Of a stretch of 64,000 nucleotides of DNA, positions 42,001 through 52,610 are shown in pieces. Each line of letters starts with the position of its first letter. Within the stretch, counting starts at the first letter, position 1. Made by a program: the position numbers and the translations under genes. Under the pieces are notes generated by a model, which worked only from the letters and a program-made list of their open reading frames with translations, made no database searches and had not been told where the DNA came from. This stretch comes from Diphasiastrum complanatum (Eukaryota; Streptophyta; Lycopodiopsida; Lycopodiales; Lycopodiaceae), in the NCBI GenBank assembly GCA_029204225.1, contig CM055097.1:42016858-42080857 (forward strand), written 5' to 3'.

Positions 42001-43935
42001 TGTATTTTCGGAGGTGGAGCTGACCACCTTCAAACTCAAACAACTGACAAATTACAATTGAAATTTTCCTTCTTAGAACCGTGGTATTCAACGTTAAACG
42101 TTTTCTTCTTCAGGTTTGCGAGCCGCCAACTGGAGACAAAAGTGGGCTTTTACGAGCTGAGTATCTAATTGGAGACGGAACTTCGCCATCAAGGTACCTT
42201 TATCGTCCATTGCGGTTTGTGTGTTAACAGCCTTATCTATACAAACTGTGCTTGTTCTCGAGGCTTTCTGCTGCAAACTTGCTGATACGTTAAAACTATG
42301 TATAGGTATCTTCAGCTATGTTGCTAGAAAGGCAAATAGCATGCTTGGGTTTGTTCAAATGCGTCTCTTTATATAGTGAAGTTTCTGATTGACAGGTTTC
42401 CAAAGCTACGCATAGATGGACCATATGGAGCACCTGCTCAAGATTACCAGGAGTATGATGTGCTTCTCCTTGTGGGACTTGGAATCGGTGCTACACCTTT
42501 CATCAGCGTTTTGAGAGACATGCTTAACCTTCTCAAAGAGACTGATAAAAAGGAAGTAAGTCAGATAAGAGTCTCGATCTTAACTACATGCATTGAAACT
42601 ATTATATTGAAACTGTTCGGAGCACAACCGAGGGGCTCAGTGTAAAGAGAAGGGGTTTCTATTTTCAGAGAATTGCACTTACCTAGTTGTACAACAATGG
42701 GCTATCTTAATTATACTTCAAATTTATACTGAATACTCCTTTTCTATTTGATGCTTTACCATGTGTGACTGCTAATATGAAGGCTTTTTGCAATCCGTGG
42801 TGGCAATGCAGATCTTGGCTACTTGGTTTTTATCACAGTCTTGCGATTCTTATTAGCTCATTAACTCATTCCTGTTTAGATTCTAAATCTTATACATTAT
42901 CCGACGTGAGCCTTCAAGGAAGGTTATGACGTCACTTTACGATTGACTCTTGCAGAAAAAAATGCAAATTAGCATAGGGACGCCTAATCAATTTCCGACA
43001 CAGTCTGACATCACAAGAAGAAAGAGACGAGGTCCAACAAATGCTTATTTCTACTGGGTTACAAGAGAACAGGGCTCATTTGAGTGGTTCAAGGGAGTTC
43101 TTGATGAAGTTGCAGAAATAGATCAGGAGGTTTGTGCTTGTGCACAGAAAAATCAGGATCATTCTACATCTGAACACAGTATTGGATGATATTACTATCG
43201 TGACACATCTTAATGCCCTTCCTTTCTTGCAGGCTGTGATAGAAATGCACAATTATCTTACGAGTGTATACGAGGAGGGAGATGCAAGGTCAGCCCTCAT
43301 AACAATGCTGCAATCATTACACCTTGCCAAAACTGGTGTGGACATTGTTTCTGGAACCAGAGTATGCTCTTCAACTTTCCTTGATTAACCTGTAGTCAGA
43401 GGGCGCCTCTGGACATCCTCCTTAGCGCACCCAAGAAATCCATCGCGTTTCAACTCTCTTTACTTACGCGAACTTGATACTTTACAAAGTTTGACAATAT
43501 AGTAAGCATTTTTCTCTTACACATTTCAATTATAATCTAGCTCAACATAACAAGTGGCTTGTATTCAGGTTCGTACTCACTTTGCTCGACCCAATTGGAA
43601 GAAAGTATTTTCAGGGCTATCTGCCACACACAGAGGCTGTAGAGTGGGTAAGTTCAATACGGAATCTCACTGAAGATTACCAAATTTATTATTGGCCACA
43701 CAGAAAAGCCTTAACTTATTTTCATGAACATTTGTTTTCTACCATCTGCTAACTGTATTCTTGAAAAAAAAGTGAAAAATCATAGATGGGGAGTTTCAGG
43801 TCTTTTACATTTGTCATTTCTGCAGGTGTCTTTTACTGCGGACCAGTGGTACTAGCAAAAGAGCTTGATGCCCTAGCTCGAGAGTACACTCACAGAACAT
43901 CCAGCAAGTTCAAATTCCATAAAGAAGACTTCTAG
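39002..43935 (+). CDS. RBOH: Respiratory burst NADPH oxidase (RBOH), 15 exons, 907 aa
   Basis: This plasma-membrane oxidase passes electrons from cytosolic NADPH via FAD and two haems to apoplastic O2, giving superoxide. Exons: 39002-39551, 39685-39844, 40009-40057, 40180-40293, 40466-40882, 41000-41386, 41481-41576, 41670-41785, 41911-42013, 42114-42193, 42396-42555, 42956-43129, 43233-43361, 43569-43647, 43826-43935. All introns are GT-AG and the exons total 2724 bp. Domains: NADPH_Ox at about 130-235, EF-hand [12 protein letters not shown] (239-250), weaker [11 protein letters not shown] (from 283), ferric-reductase membrane region (348-585; haem His in FLHGGLHL and SHHLF), FAD motif HPFSITSAP (631-639), NADPH motif GLGIGATP (718-725), C-terminus KFKFHKEDF. 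In-frame TGA near 38965 supports the start. Length is normal (850-950) and no lesion was seen. Ca2+ and phosphorylation control is known for the family. Confidence 0.95.
40883..40999 (+). other. RBOH intron 5: 117 bp, in frame, no stop
   Basis: The GT (40883) to AG (40999) intron is a multiple of three and open in the coding frame, encoding 39 residues beginning [13 protein letters not shown]. Retention would insert them between HK and LIAVGIACG, just before the haem-binding FLHGGLHL helix. Confidence 0.8.
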
Positions 43936-44598
43936 CGAGTTAGTGAGCTTTGCTTAGATGTTGTGAGCAAACATTTGAAGGTTTGGTAGCTACCATTCAG
44001 CATAAGAGTGCTTGGAGAGGAATGATTCATGTTAACTGTGCCTGTATAATAGGATGGCAATGTAAAATATGAGGTTACACGACAATTGAGATGCTATTAT
44101 TATCATGAGAGTGTGCAGCAGAGGCATTGAGAAAATATATATATTTTGAGGGAACCCAGTCGTTGCAAAAAAATTAGGCCGCTTGTGACATGTGTTTCCA
44201 GAAATTGATCTGGCCAGCCTGCAAGACATTTCGTGTCAAATGAATTCAGCATCTTTCAAAACAAGGTCCCTAGCCCAGGCGTAATAACCGTGAGGACAGT
44301 CTTTTTTTTTATTCATTTACATTCTATTTCTAGTAAATCCAAAAATGTAATAGATAACGGGCCTTGTTACCTTTTGTTATGAGCAGGCCCTCTAATAACG
44401 TTGCGCACTTGTTTAACTATTCAAAAATAATGAATTGATATATTACACACTTGTGCACGCTTATCCAAATATTTAAAAATAATAATACATATCTTACAAA
44501 TTTGTAAAATATTTTCATTTTAAAACAATAATTTGAAGTGTTTATTGTGCCAAAGTTACAAACAAGAAAAAAAAAACCCCTGGGTTATTATGTATTAT

Positions 44599-44692
44599 GG
44601 AATGGGCCGAGCAGAGGCCATTCTGCCCTGTAAGGATTTAATTTTTTTTTGGAAATTCGAACCGGGCAGAATGGCTTCTCCCTTCCCATTCC
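44599..44692. repeat. ~30-bp inverted repeat (hairpin)
   Basis: The left arm is 44599-44628 (GGAATGGGCCGAGCAGAGGC...) and the right arm 44664-44692 (...GCTTCTCCCTTCCCATTCC). They pair over about 29 bp with a few mismatches and share GCCATTCTGCCC. The loop is about 35 bp and T-rich. Confidence 0.75.
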
Positions 44693-45000
44693 ATTGCGTA
44701 ATGGGTACCCTAGGCTTTTTTTCACATGACTTTTATGAACTGTAATGAGCACTTGGATTTATGTTATCCACTCCCAACATGCCACGTGGCAATCCACAGT
44801 CAACGGAAGGTCAAAGGTAACAAAATGGGCAGGCGGTTGGTGCGATGGAAGTGTGGAGCAATAAGAATGGGCAGGGTGGCTGGCGCGATGGAAGCAGGGA
44901 GAGGCAGCGACAAATAATGCTTTTTAATCTGTCTCAAATTGGGCAGAATGTCCCTCGGGTGTCCATTATGTATAGGGCCGGAAGGCCCCCACGGATTTAA

Positions 45001-45038
45001 GGCCATTGGGCCCTCGCATGCCCTTGGGTCCAATGGCC
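45001..45038. repeat. Short GC-rich palindrome
   Basis: GGCCATTGGGCCC (45001-45013) pairs with GGGTCCAATGGCC (45026-45038) with one mismatch. The loop is 12 bp and centred on GCATGC. Confidence 0.75.
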
Positions 45039-45094
45039 CCATATAGCTCTCTCAAAATGTTGGAAATTAAGCTCACAGTTGCCTCCTTGGTGAA

Positions 45095-45827
45095 TGTGGA
45101 GTTGATGATCTTTCGTAGTATAGCCCTTCCGCCTGTCAACAAAGCACTGGATAGGTGCCTAACTATGCATAGATGTTACTTTTAGTTAATTTCGTACTTT
45201 CTCCCTTAACTCTACTCACCACTATACTACTCTTCTTTAACTCTACTCCCCTACACTAACATTCATCACAGTTTGGTTGAAGGGAAGGAATGGAGAAGAA
45301 GAGATTGAGAAGAGAAGAGAAAGAGAGAGCAAGAGAGTGAGGGTGGAGGTTAGCTCAAATGCTCCTTATGCTTGCTAATGGAAAAACATTCACTATTGGC
45401 AAACAATAAACATGAAAATAGAAAGCAATAGAAAACACAACCAAGAGCAATATCAAATAGTGAATAGCAAATGAGGATGCTTCTCTTCCAAAAATGGTAG
45501 AGTTATTGGCTAATATTCACAATGATCCTAACCATTAATCTTGGACCCAACTTGATCCAAGGGTCTACAAAAAGTACATTAAAAATCACAAGATTCATGT
45601 GAGTCCCAATTTGGACCCAACTCTAAAAAGTGATCTCTAAGTTTAAAAATGACATTGGGCCTCTAGTTTTATTTTAATTACAAGGCCCAAGTCAAGTTTA
45701 TTTTATTTACAACTTCAATTGCGTGCTCATTGGACCATGGGCTTATACACGCAGGATGCGATGCTCTCGCAACACATTTTATTGGAGGATTTTATTTATT
45801 TACACTTTGTTGGGAATACCCCCAACA
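45095..45827 (-). repeat. Probable 3' LTR of Gypsy A
   Basis: On the minus strand it starts TGTTGGGGGTATTCCCAACA (itself an inverted repeat) and ends GATCATCAACTCCACA. The segment 45096-45270 matches 49994-50168. The segment 45270-45500 matches the LTR before Gypsy D (58108-58380). No good polypurine tract precedes it, so the outer boundary is inferred. Confidence 0.7.
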
Positions 45828-45873
45828 AGACCCACGGCCTGAAGTCGTGCCGGTCCCTCGGCACTCTGTCGGT

Positions 45874-46208
45874 TTAGTAGCGCGTTCTCTTGGACTGCCT
45901 CTGGTGGATGAGATATCCCGTAACGTCTTCCATGAAGTTGAGACGGTCCAGTTTCTTTGAGTCCTTTGGTGTGTGGAAGGACTTGTGAACTTCTGTCAGC
46001 CAATCCTGATCCACCCATGCTTGGAATCGTTTCATCCAGGGATCTCCAAGGAATGCAGCTCGGTAATATACGCGAGCGACTGACAGCTGGTCTTCGACTT
46101 TGTCGGAAGCGAGTGCCTTATTTGGATCAAAAATTATGGAGGGAAGGAAATCATCCCATTTTGTTTCAATGCCCATTAGATATTCCAAGTCCCGGGTGTA
46201 AGTGGCTG
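45874..46208 (-). pseudogene. Coding-like block of unknown origin inside Gypsy A
   Basis: The frame ends at 45874 and, from about 46208, reads LEYLMGIETKWDDFLPSIIF, DPNKALASDKVEDQLSVARV, WMKRFQAWVDQDWLTEVHKS and DRLNFMEDVTGYLIHQRQSK. It starts at the point where protease homology ends (AVKP). In Gypsy B the same place is filled by an unrelated stretch (NWNEAIATIDCIVGY). The composition looks like a real, charged, globular protein. I recognise no domain. It could be a captured host fragment or an element-specific ORF. Confidence 0.45.
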
Positions 46209-46886
46209 TCACGCGGACTGTTTGGGTGCAATAGGTTTTACCGCCCATGTGGTTGGATCTACCTTTACAACATGTTCTCTGTTCTCGAAGGTGAGTTTTC
46301 CTGTACTCCAGTTGTGTACTACTTGCGCAGCCCTCAACCATGGTCTTCCCAGTAAAATACGGTATGCAGATGGAGATTCGGGTATATTCATGATCACAAA
46401 AGTAATCACATACTGCATGCTTGCTATCTTTACGGGAATATCAGCAACTACACCTTTTGGTTTCACACAGGATTGATCTGCTAGCTTGATGGCGAATCTG
46501 GCTGGCTTCAATCCTTGTAATCCCCATTTTTCGTACAAAGTAGTGGAGATCAGATTGACACTTGATCCTCTATCTACCACTGTCGTCTCGTCCTCGTATC
46601 TCTTGTGTTTGATTGGCAAAGTGATGTTGTGTTCCTCACTCTCCCATGCTGCTCTGATGTGGAGGACGTTACTTTGTTTATCATAGCCCGCAAAATAGAT
46701 GGGCTCAAGCGCTACTGGCTCCTCATCCGCTTTGGCCCATTCAGCTAAAAGGCTTTTTGCTTGTGGTGCAATCCGCAGTAGTTCTCCGAGGGATAAACTA
46801 ACGTGGCTTGACAGCAAGAGTGTGAGCCTTTCCGTGCGTGGTTCCTCGGGCTCCACCATGTGAAAAGGTGGTTCATATTGGTGCAA
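46209..46886 (-). pseudogene. Gypsy A aspartic protease region
   Basis: In 225 codons, a leader (LGELLRIAPQAKSLLAEWAK) is followed by LHIRAAWESEEHNITLPIKH, the catalytic loop TTVVDRGSSVNLISTTLYEK, and GLKPARFAIKLADQSCVKPK, then VVADIPVKIASMQYVITFVI and RILLGRPWLRAAQVVHNWST. The retropepsin triad, expected as D-G/N-G in this lineage (VIDGGSGVNLIS in B), reads DRGS here. ILLGRPWL is the conserved C-terminal strand. The frame itself is open. Confidence 0.8.
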
Positions 46887-47126
46887 CCAATTATTCTGAT
46901 CAGTGCACAGTGGAGAGCCCGTTTGCGATTCCCGTTCGACGCCGACTTAAGGTTCTATGGGAATGTTTCATTCTTGCTCTTTTTCCTCCTCTTGTGCTTT
47001 TTGTACCCAGTGCCTTATTTTCTGGTACTGTCTTCTCTCTTCCCTCACATTTGGATATGGCGCTGAAGTTGAGGGTTGGTCGTCAGTGACCGATGATGGT
47101 GGTGAGGGAGCCACTTCCTTCCTATT

Positions 47127-47700
47127 CTATGCTCGCGTAACAACTAACACAAGAGCGTAGTCATGTTGTCCTTTCGATGGCATCCCCGCTAGAACTGTTG
47201 ATTGCTGTATGGCAATGAGGTTAAGAGGTTCACTGGTTCCAGGTTTAAATGGACAATTCTTGAAACAATGTCCATAACCGCAATCCCGGCAGGAGGTTGT
47301 ATATTGTCCTTTGTAGGGACATTTTGCAATTCTGTGTCTCTCGCCGCACCCGTAGCAGTCGTAATTTCTTCCACCTTGACATTGAGTTTGAGCTGCATAG
47401 GCCGAAACATATTCATTTATGGCGAGATCCATAAATGGTTCATCTGGTCCGTACCACTGCTGATGCTCAGGTTGAGGTGGCATCTACATTTCTTGTTTTG
47501 TTGCTGTCAGGTTTACATGGGCCACTTGTTGATTGGCTGGCCCTGTGGAGCAGGTAAGGGCATGCGTTGTGGTTGATTGGGTGCACCGTACCTTGGTGCC
47601 GCGTTAGGTGCCCCTTGATGATAAAGATAAGAAGTCTGATAAGGACTTCTCTTCTGTTGAACAACCCTGGGGTCAAACAGGCAAAATGCCATATCGTGCG
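47127..47700 (-). pseudogene. Gypsy A gag zinc knuckles
   Basis: The frame 47483-47127 contains WYGPDEPFMDLAINEYVSAY, then the knuckle CYGCGERHRIAKCPYKGQY and a second Cys/His cluster CRDCGYGHCFKNC, followed by LALVVTRA-like sequence. The first knuckle is CX2CX4HX4C-like; the second has C-x2-C-x4-C-x3-C spacing. The same pair occurs in B (51447-51550) and D (60362-60475). A stop just before the frame separates it from the gag body. Confidence 0.8.
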
Positions 47701-47824
47701 ATGTTGCATTGCACAGATGGCAGAATCTATCTATCAGTCTCAGATTTTGCTTTAGGACTGGACACTCATTTGTTATATGGTTTTGCGTGCATACTGAACA
47801 CCATACATTTTCTCATCGAGGATA

Positions 47825-48742
47825 CTACAGCTGGAGTGGTTCCGGTTGATGTGGAGTTACTGCTACAGTTCCTTGTAAGGCCTTCAATTTCTGGTCAAAC
47901 TGCGTCGTAAGTTGCTCCATCTGCTGTTTGTGTAATTTTGTCATTTGCTCCAACAACAGTTCTGTGGATAGAGTGGATGCGTTTGATGATGATGATGCGA
48001 TCGAGGGAGTAGGAGTGTGGGTGGAAGGATATTCGTCGTCAGATCTCTCATCCTCTTCCCTGATGGCATCTTCCATAGCTTCTTGTAGAGTAGCGTACTG
48101 CTCCTTTCGTTTCAATTCTCTTATGATGCTTCGTGGTAATCCGTCTAGGAACCACTTGATCACCGCACTGATCAGGAGTCAGGGTTGCACTGCACTCGGA
48201 TCGTAGATGTTTGACCTGTTCAATATAGTCCCGGACCCTTTCTTGTTTTCCCATCTTGACTTTGCTCAGCAGGAGAAACGGGTCTTCCAAGAACTTCCTT
48301 GGCTTAAAGCGCGTAATGAGAGCCGCTTTAACCACTTTTCAGGTGGATTTCTCTTCCTCTGACAGGTTGAGCCACTGCAAGTAAGGACATAGGGAATAGC
48401 ATCAGCTTCTCTACAGGTGTCCGTTCGCCGTAGATTTCACAAGCTTGCTCGTGTATCTGGAGGAATCGGATGGGATCTGATGATCCGTCGTATTTTGGTA
48501 TCTCCATTTGTGGTGCTCTCCGAATTGCGTGCAAGGGTGCAACAGGTACGGGTTGGCCCATTGGATGCATTGGTGTTGGTTCCATTTCTGCCTTTTGTTG
48601 TACAACTGCTAATCTGGGAAGGTGTGGTGCTTGATTTGCTATCCTTCGTGCTATTGATAATCTCGATCTCAGATTCATCTGATGGTAGGTTCCAAAGTGA
48701 TTGGATCTTGCTTATACAGTAGGATGCAGTCTGGATCTTCAA
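47825..48742 (-). pseudogene. Gypsy A gag capsid region
   Basis: Blocks on the minus strand are 48678-48328 (APQMEIPKYDGSSDPIRFLQ, IHEQACEIYGERTPVEKLML), 48335-48048 (VKAALITRFKPRKFLEDPFL, RVRDYIEQVKHLRSEC) and 48163-47825 (IKWFLDGLPRSIIRELKRKE, LHKQQMEQLTTQFDQKLKAL, a coiled coil). They cover a complete capsid-type gag, interrupted by two frameshifts near 48330 and 48170. Confidence 0.82.
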
Positions 48743-48879
48743 GGATCTGATCGATCTGATCGGTCGAAATGAATTTTAGGCCTTTTACGGTGGTTTTTCC
48801 TTGATAACTTTTTACTCCTTGCACTGATTGACCTAAGATTTTGATAGTAGCTGGATCTGATGCAGATCTTTCCACTGAT

Positions 48880-49970
48880 CTGGTCTGTGAGGGTTATCTT
48901 GTGCGAGGGTTGGCTGTGCGAGGATTCTTTAGCTATTTTTGCAAGTAAAAAACTTGATATCTTTTAGATCTCTGGGAAGTAACTCTCGCAAGCTTCACAG
49001 TGGCTAGATCTGGGTTAGATCTCACTATAGAATTCTCTACGAGAGTTAACTCTCGCAAGAAGTGAGAATTTACCTGTCTGCGAGAGTTCAAAATCACTTT
49101 TTGTGCTTGATCTTCACCAGCTCTTCATACTAACTCTCGTGGGCTTTATCACTGATGTAATTTGACCTTCTAAATTGATTGAGAGGGTCTGCGAGAGTTC
49201 TTACTAGAAGGATTTGCTAGATCTTCACTTTTTAGTGATTTTTTAGCACTTAAATCCAATTTTCTGCTCATTGGAATCAAACTAACTCTCACAAGCTCTT
49301 CTGTGTCCTGGTCTCACTGAGATGGAACTTCAGAATCCTTTGCAAGAGTGCTTGACCACTGGAACTGAAAATCTCACTGTTTGCGAGGGTTCACTAGTAT
49401 TTTCCCGTCTTTTTTTCACTGGGAACTCTCGCATAGGCACTTAATCATCAAACTAACTCTCGCAAGATTCTCTATGTCCTGGTCTCAATGAGATGGAACT
49501 TCAGAGGGCTCTACGAGAGTTCTTATGAATATTTGAATTTTTTGAATTTTTTCAAGGGTTTTTTGAATTTTTTATGATTTTTCTCTGATTTTTACAATCT
49601 GCTTGGAACTAACTCTCGCAGGCTTCTATGCAGGTCTGGGACAGTACCCTGGAGTTGCTGCTAGTTATGCAAGGGTTAATTCCCACTGATTTCGGAGATA
49701 TAAAAATCTGATGAGTTTTTTGGCTTTTTTTCCCTCCAAAATGCAGGTTGGTGTGTTTTTTGAGTTTTTTGGATGATTGGTTTGGGTTTCAAGCCCTTAG
49801 AGGTTGTTCAGAGCCTCCTCTACCCTCTCACACCTCCTTTGCTAGCTGTGAACAGTCCAAACACAAAAAAAAAACAGAAAACTAACTCTAAACTCCCAAA
49901 AATCTACCTAAACTACTCAAGAAAGCAAGAAAATAGCTAAAATGCAACTAAACTAGTTAGTGGAAACCTA
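48880..49970 (-). other. Gypsy A leader with alternating TGCGAGAGTT decamers
   Basis: This is non-coding sequence between PBS and gag. Exact AACTCTCGCA (sense TGCGAGAGTT) occurs at 48981, 49048, 49424, 49455 and 49611, and the inverse at 49079 and 49190, with at least six near-copies. The palindrome CGAGAGTTAACTCTCG is at 49040-49055. A ~165-bp unit is partly duplicated (CTGGTCTCACTGAGATGG near 49308, CTGGTCTCAATGAGATGG near 49477). Confidence 0.8.
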
Positions 49971-49988
49971 TCCCCAGCAACGACGCCA
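49971..49988 (-). other. Primer-binding site of Gypsy A
   Basis: The minus strand reads TGGCGTCGTTGCTGGGGA next to the LTR end CCCCATA. It resembles the TGGCGCCGTTGCCGGGGA site of plant Tat/Athila-type elements. Confidence 0.75.
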
Positions 49989-49990
49989 CT

Positions 49991-50168
49991 ATGGGGTCGA
50001 TGATCTCTCGTAGTATAGCCCTTCCACCTGTCAACAAAGGTTAGATCACTGTATAGGTGCCTTACTATGCATAGATGCTACTTTTAGTTAATTTCCTACT
50101 TTCTCCCTTAACTCTACTCACCACTATACTACTCCTCTTTAACTCTACTCCCCTACACTAACATTCAT
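49991..50168 (-). repeat. 5' LTR of Gypsy A, truncated
   Basis: 178 bp match 45096-45270 from the LTR 3' end. Similarity stops at ACATTCAT, where plus-strand Gypsy B begins. Confidence 0.8.
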
Positions 50169-50233
50169 GATTAAAAAAAATCTAGATCCAATCTCATTGT
50201 CTGCTTAATCTAAATTTGTAAAGATGGCTGTCC

Positions 50234-51790
50234 TTGGAGCTGCTCTACATGAAGTCAATCCAATTATTGTTAGAAGAGCACCTCGTTTGGATCTACCCAA
50301 ATATAATGGATTAACAGATCCAGTTAGATTTCTTCAAATCTATGTTGAATCCTGTGAAATCTATGGTGAGATTTATCGTTAAGATCAACTTAAGCTGTTT
50401 CCTATGGCCTTAACAGGCGCAACACAACATTGGTACTGTAACAAAGATGAAACTGAGCGTACAGATTGGGAGGTTGTTAAGCGAGCCCTTATCACACGGT
50501 TCAAACCGCGAAAGTTTATAAAAGACCCTTTCCTACTTCTAAGTTAAATTAAAATGGGAAAGCGAGAAATGGTTTGAGATTACATAGAACGGGTGAAACG
50601 TCTTAGATCTGAATGCAAACCTGAGCTGATTAACGAAAATGCCATGATTATGTGGTTTTTGTCAGGTCTACCTAAACGGATCAGACGTGAGTTGAAATGC
50701 CATAATGAGTATGCACTCTTGTAAAATGCTATGGACGATGCAATTCAGGAGGAGGATGAAGATTCAGATGAGGAGCCAAATATCAATATGTTGCCTTATA
50801 CATCAGGGCAAATACTACAACATCCACCACTATTGCATCAACGAATGCCAATGCTACTGCAGAAATGATGTTCAATGAGTTCGAGAAACTTGGGAAGAAC
50901 CAACAGAAACAAATGGAAAAGTTGTAGTTGCAATTTGATGAGAAGATCAAAGCATTGGAAAAATTCCACGGGAAAGCAAACAAGGAACCTGAAAAGTTTG
51001 CAAAGACTTTTTCTACCAGGAAAAATGTCTGTGTTCTATTTGTACAAGAAATCACAAAGTGAACAAGTGTCCTCAATTGAAAAGACGAATGGAACTCAGT
51101 GTTTGCCATCTATGTAATTCACCTGATCATGAGACTGCTTTTTGCAACTTCAACCCTCGGATAATTCAACAACGGTATGTCCAGATGGGATATCAAGAAC
51201 CATAGTATGGAGGTAATCCAGCAGTAAGACCGCAACAATCTACTCTTGGATACCCAGACGTTTAGCTTTACCTGCCCCACCAAAGCACTCCGCTCCTCCT
51301 GCCAATTTGATGGAACCAGATACTTACGAAAGTGCTGAGCAATGGAACTATGGTAATGACCAGGAAGGTGGATCTCCAGAACAATATGCCATTTATGCTG
51401 CCACTCAACAACAAGCTTCTAGAAATTGGACCAGAGCACTACTTGGATGCTTTGCATGTGGAGAAAATCACAGAGTTGCAGAATGTCCAAATAAAGAGAA
51501 ATTTGTACCATTCTGTCGTGACTGTGGTTATGGGCATTGCTATAAAAACTGTCTAGCAAGATCGAAGCCACCACCAGCTACAGCACCTATAAATTTGATA
51601 ACAGTCAATCAAAGACCAATAGATCAGAATAAACCAAGTGCACTCTTGATGGTGGTCACCAGAGCACAGAAGCAAAAAGAACCAGTAGTGGATCCAGTAC
51701 GTGCTGATTCTATACCATTGAACGATACACCAACAGCATCGGGAGTCTATCAAATCTTAATGCAAAAAAATGAAGATATCAGAATATGAG
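50234..51790 (+). pseudogene. Gypsy B gag and zinc knuckles
   Basis: It starts at ATG 50234 (MAVLGAALHEVNPIIVRRAP). Gag motifs follow: LDLPKYNGLTDPVRFLQIYV, WEVVKRALITRFKPRKFIKD, VKRLRSECKPELINENAMIM and WFLSGLPKRIRRELKCHNEY, with stops at about 50380, 50545, 50575 and 50720. The coiled coil near 50880-50950 is shifted. The open frame 51307-51789 holds the knuckle CFACGENHRVAECPNKEKF and the cluster CRDCGYGHCYKNC, then LLMVVTRAQKQKEPVVDP. Confidence 0.83.
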
Positions 51791-52600
51791 GAAGTGGATT
51801 AATTATCTGCAAGAAGAGGAGGAGTCTAACGAAGTACTCCATGTTGTAGCCACTTGGAAAAGTGAACAAAAGAATATCACTTTGTCGATACAACATAGAC
51901 AATTTCCTAAAGAAGCAGCCGTGATAGACGGTGGTTCAGGAGTTAAGCTAATCTCTACAAAGCTATGTGCAAACTGGGGCCTTACAAAGATCAAACCTGC
52001 TACTTTTGCTATTAAGCTAGCTGATCAAACGATAGTTCATCCACGATGAATGGTGGAAGATATACCTGTCAGGATTGCAGGAGTACAGTTCGTCATTACT
52101 TTCGTAGTGATGGACTTACCAGAAGCGCCTAATGTTTACCGAGTTCTATTGGGACGTCCATGGTTACGAGTTGCACAAGTAATTCATAACTGGGGTACTG
52201 GAAAAATCACTTTTGAAAATCGTGAACGTGTAGTAAAATTGATCCTACAACTTGGACTATCAAACCAGTGGTTCAAAAAGAGGATGACAATTCGTCAACA
52301 ATGGATCACACTTGTGACCGACCACAGAAAAATTTGGGAGTTCATTACAATTCTCAAACAGATACGGTCAATTGGAATGAAGCTATTGCAACGATTGACT
52401 GTATAGTAGGATATATGTGTCAACAAGATAATCAATCAGATTTGAGCAAGATTTTCATATTAGATCAAACTTTGGATACACCAATCACATTTTCACTAAA
52501 TGTGCTGAATGTAGCCTGGATGTCAACAGAACCTATACCAGATCCGATTGAGGATGAACTCATTCCTGTGAGTCATGCCTTGACTTACGGATGAGTAGAT
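51786..52600 (+). pseudogene. Gypsy B protease
   Basis: Motifs are VLHVVATWKSEQKNITLSIQ, the active-site loop EAAVIDGGSGVKLISTKLCA, IKPATFAIKLADQTIVHP, a TGA at 52047-52049, then VEDIPVRIAGVQFVITFVVM and YRVLLGRPWLRVAQVIHNWG. After a frameshift near 52240 comes NWNEAIATIDCIVGYMCQQD and TPITFSLNVLNVAWMSTEPI, a conserved linker also seen in D (61270-61400). The Asp of the catalytic loop is kept. Confidence 0.8.
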
Positions 52601-52610
52601 CCTAAATCAT

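Larger units (their letters stand above)
43936..45094. other. RBOH 3' flank, then hairpin-rich non-coding DNA
   Basis: The 3' UTR probably lies in the first 150-300 bp. AATAA-type sequences occur, but no clear poly(A) signal was chosen. 44300-44560 is AT-rich. From 44580 onward the composition becomes GC-rich and palindromic (see the two hairpins). A perfect G-box palindrome GCCACGTGGC lies at 44781-44790. Confidence 0.5.
45095..50168 (-). mobile_element. Gypsy A: gag-protease element without RT or integrase
   Basis: On the minus strand: partial 5' LTR (50168-49991), PBS, 1.1-kb leader with decamer repeats, gag (48742-47825), zinc knuckles (47483-47190), protease (46886-46209), an unrecognised coding block (46208-45874) and a probable 3' LTR (45827-45095). 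The last 160 bp of the two LTRs match closely. No RT, RNase H or integrase sequence lies between, although relatives B, C and D carry pol or its linker. It could move only with proteins from another element. Confidence 0.75.

Noticed and set aside
45730-48742. Numerous plus-strand ORFs across Gypsy A
   Set aside because: They are antisense shadows of gag and protease codons, which carry the family motifs on the minus strand.
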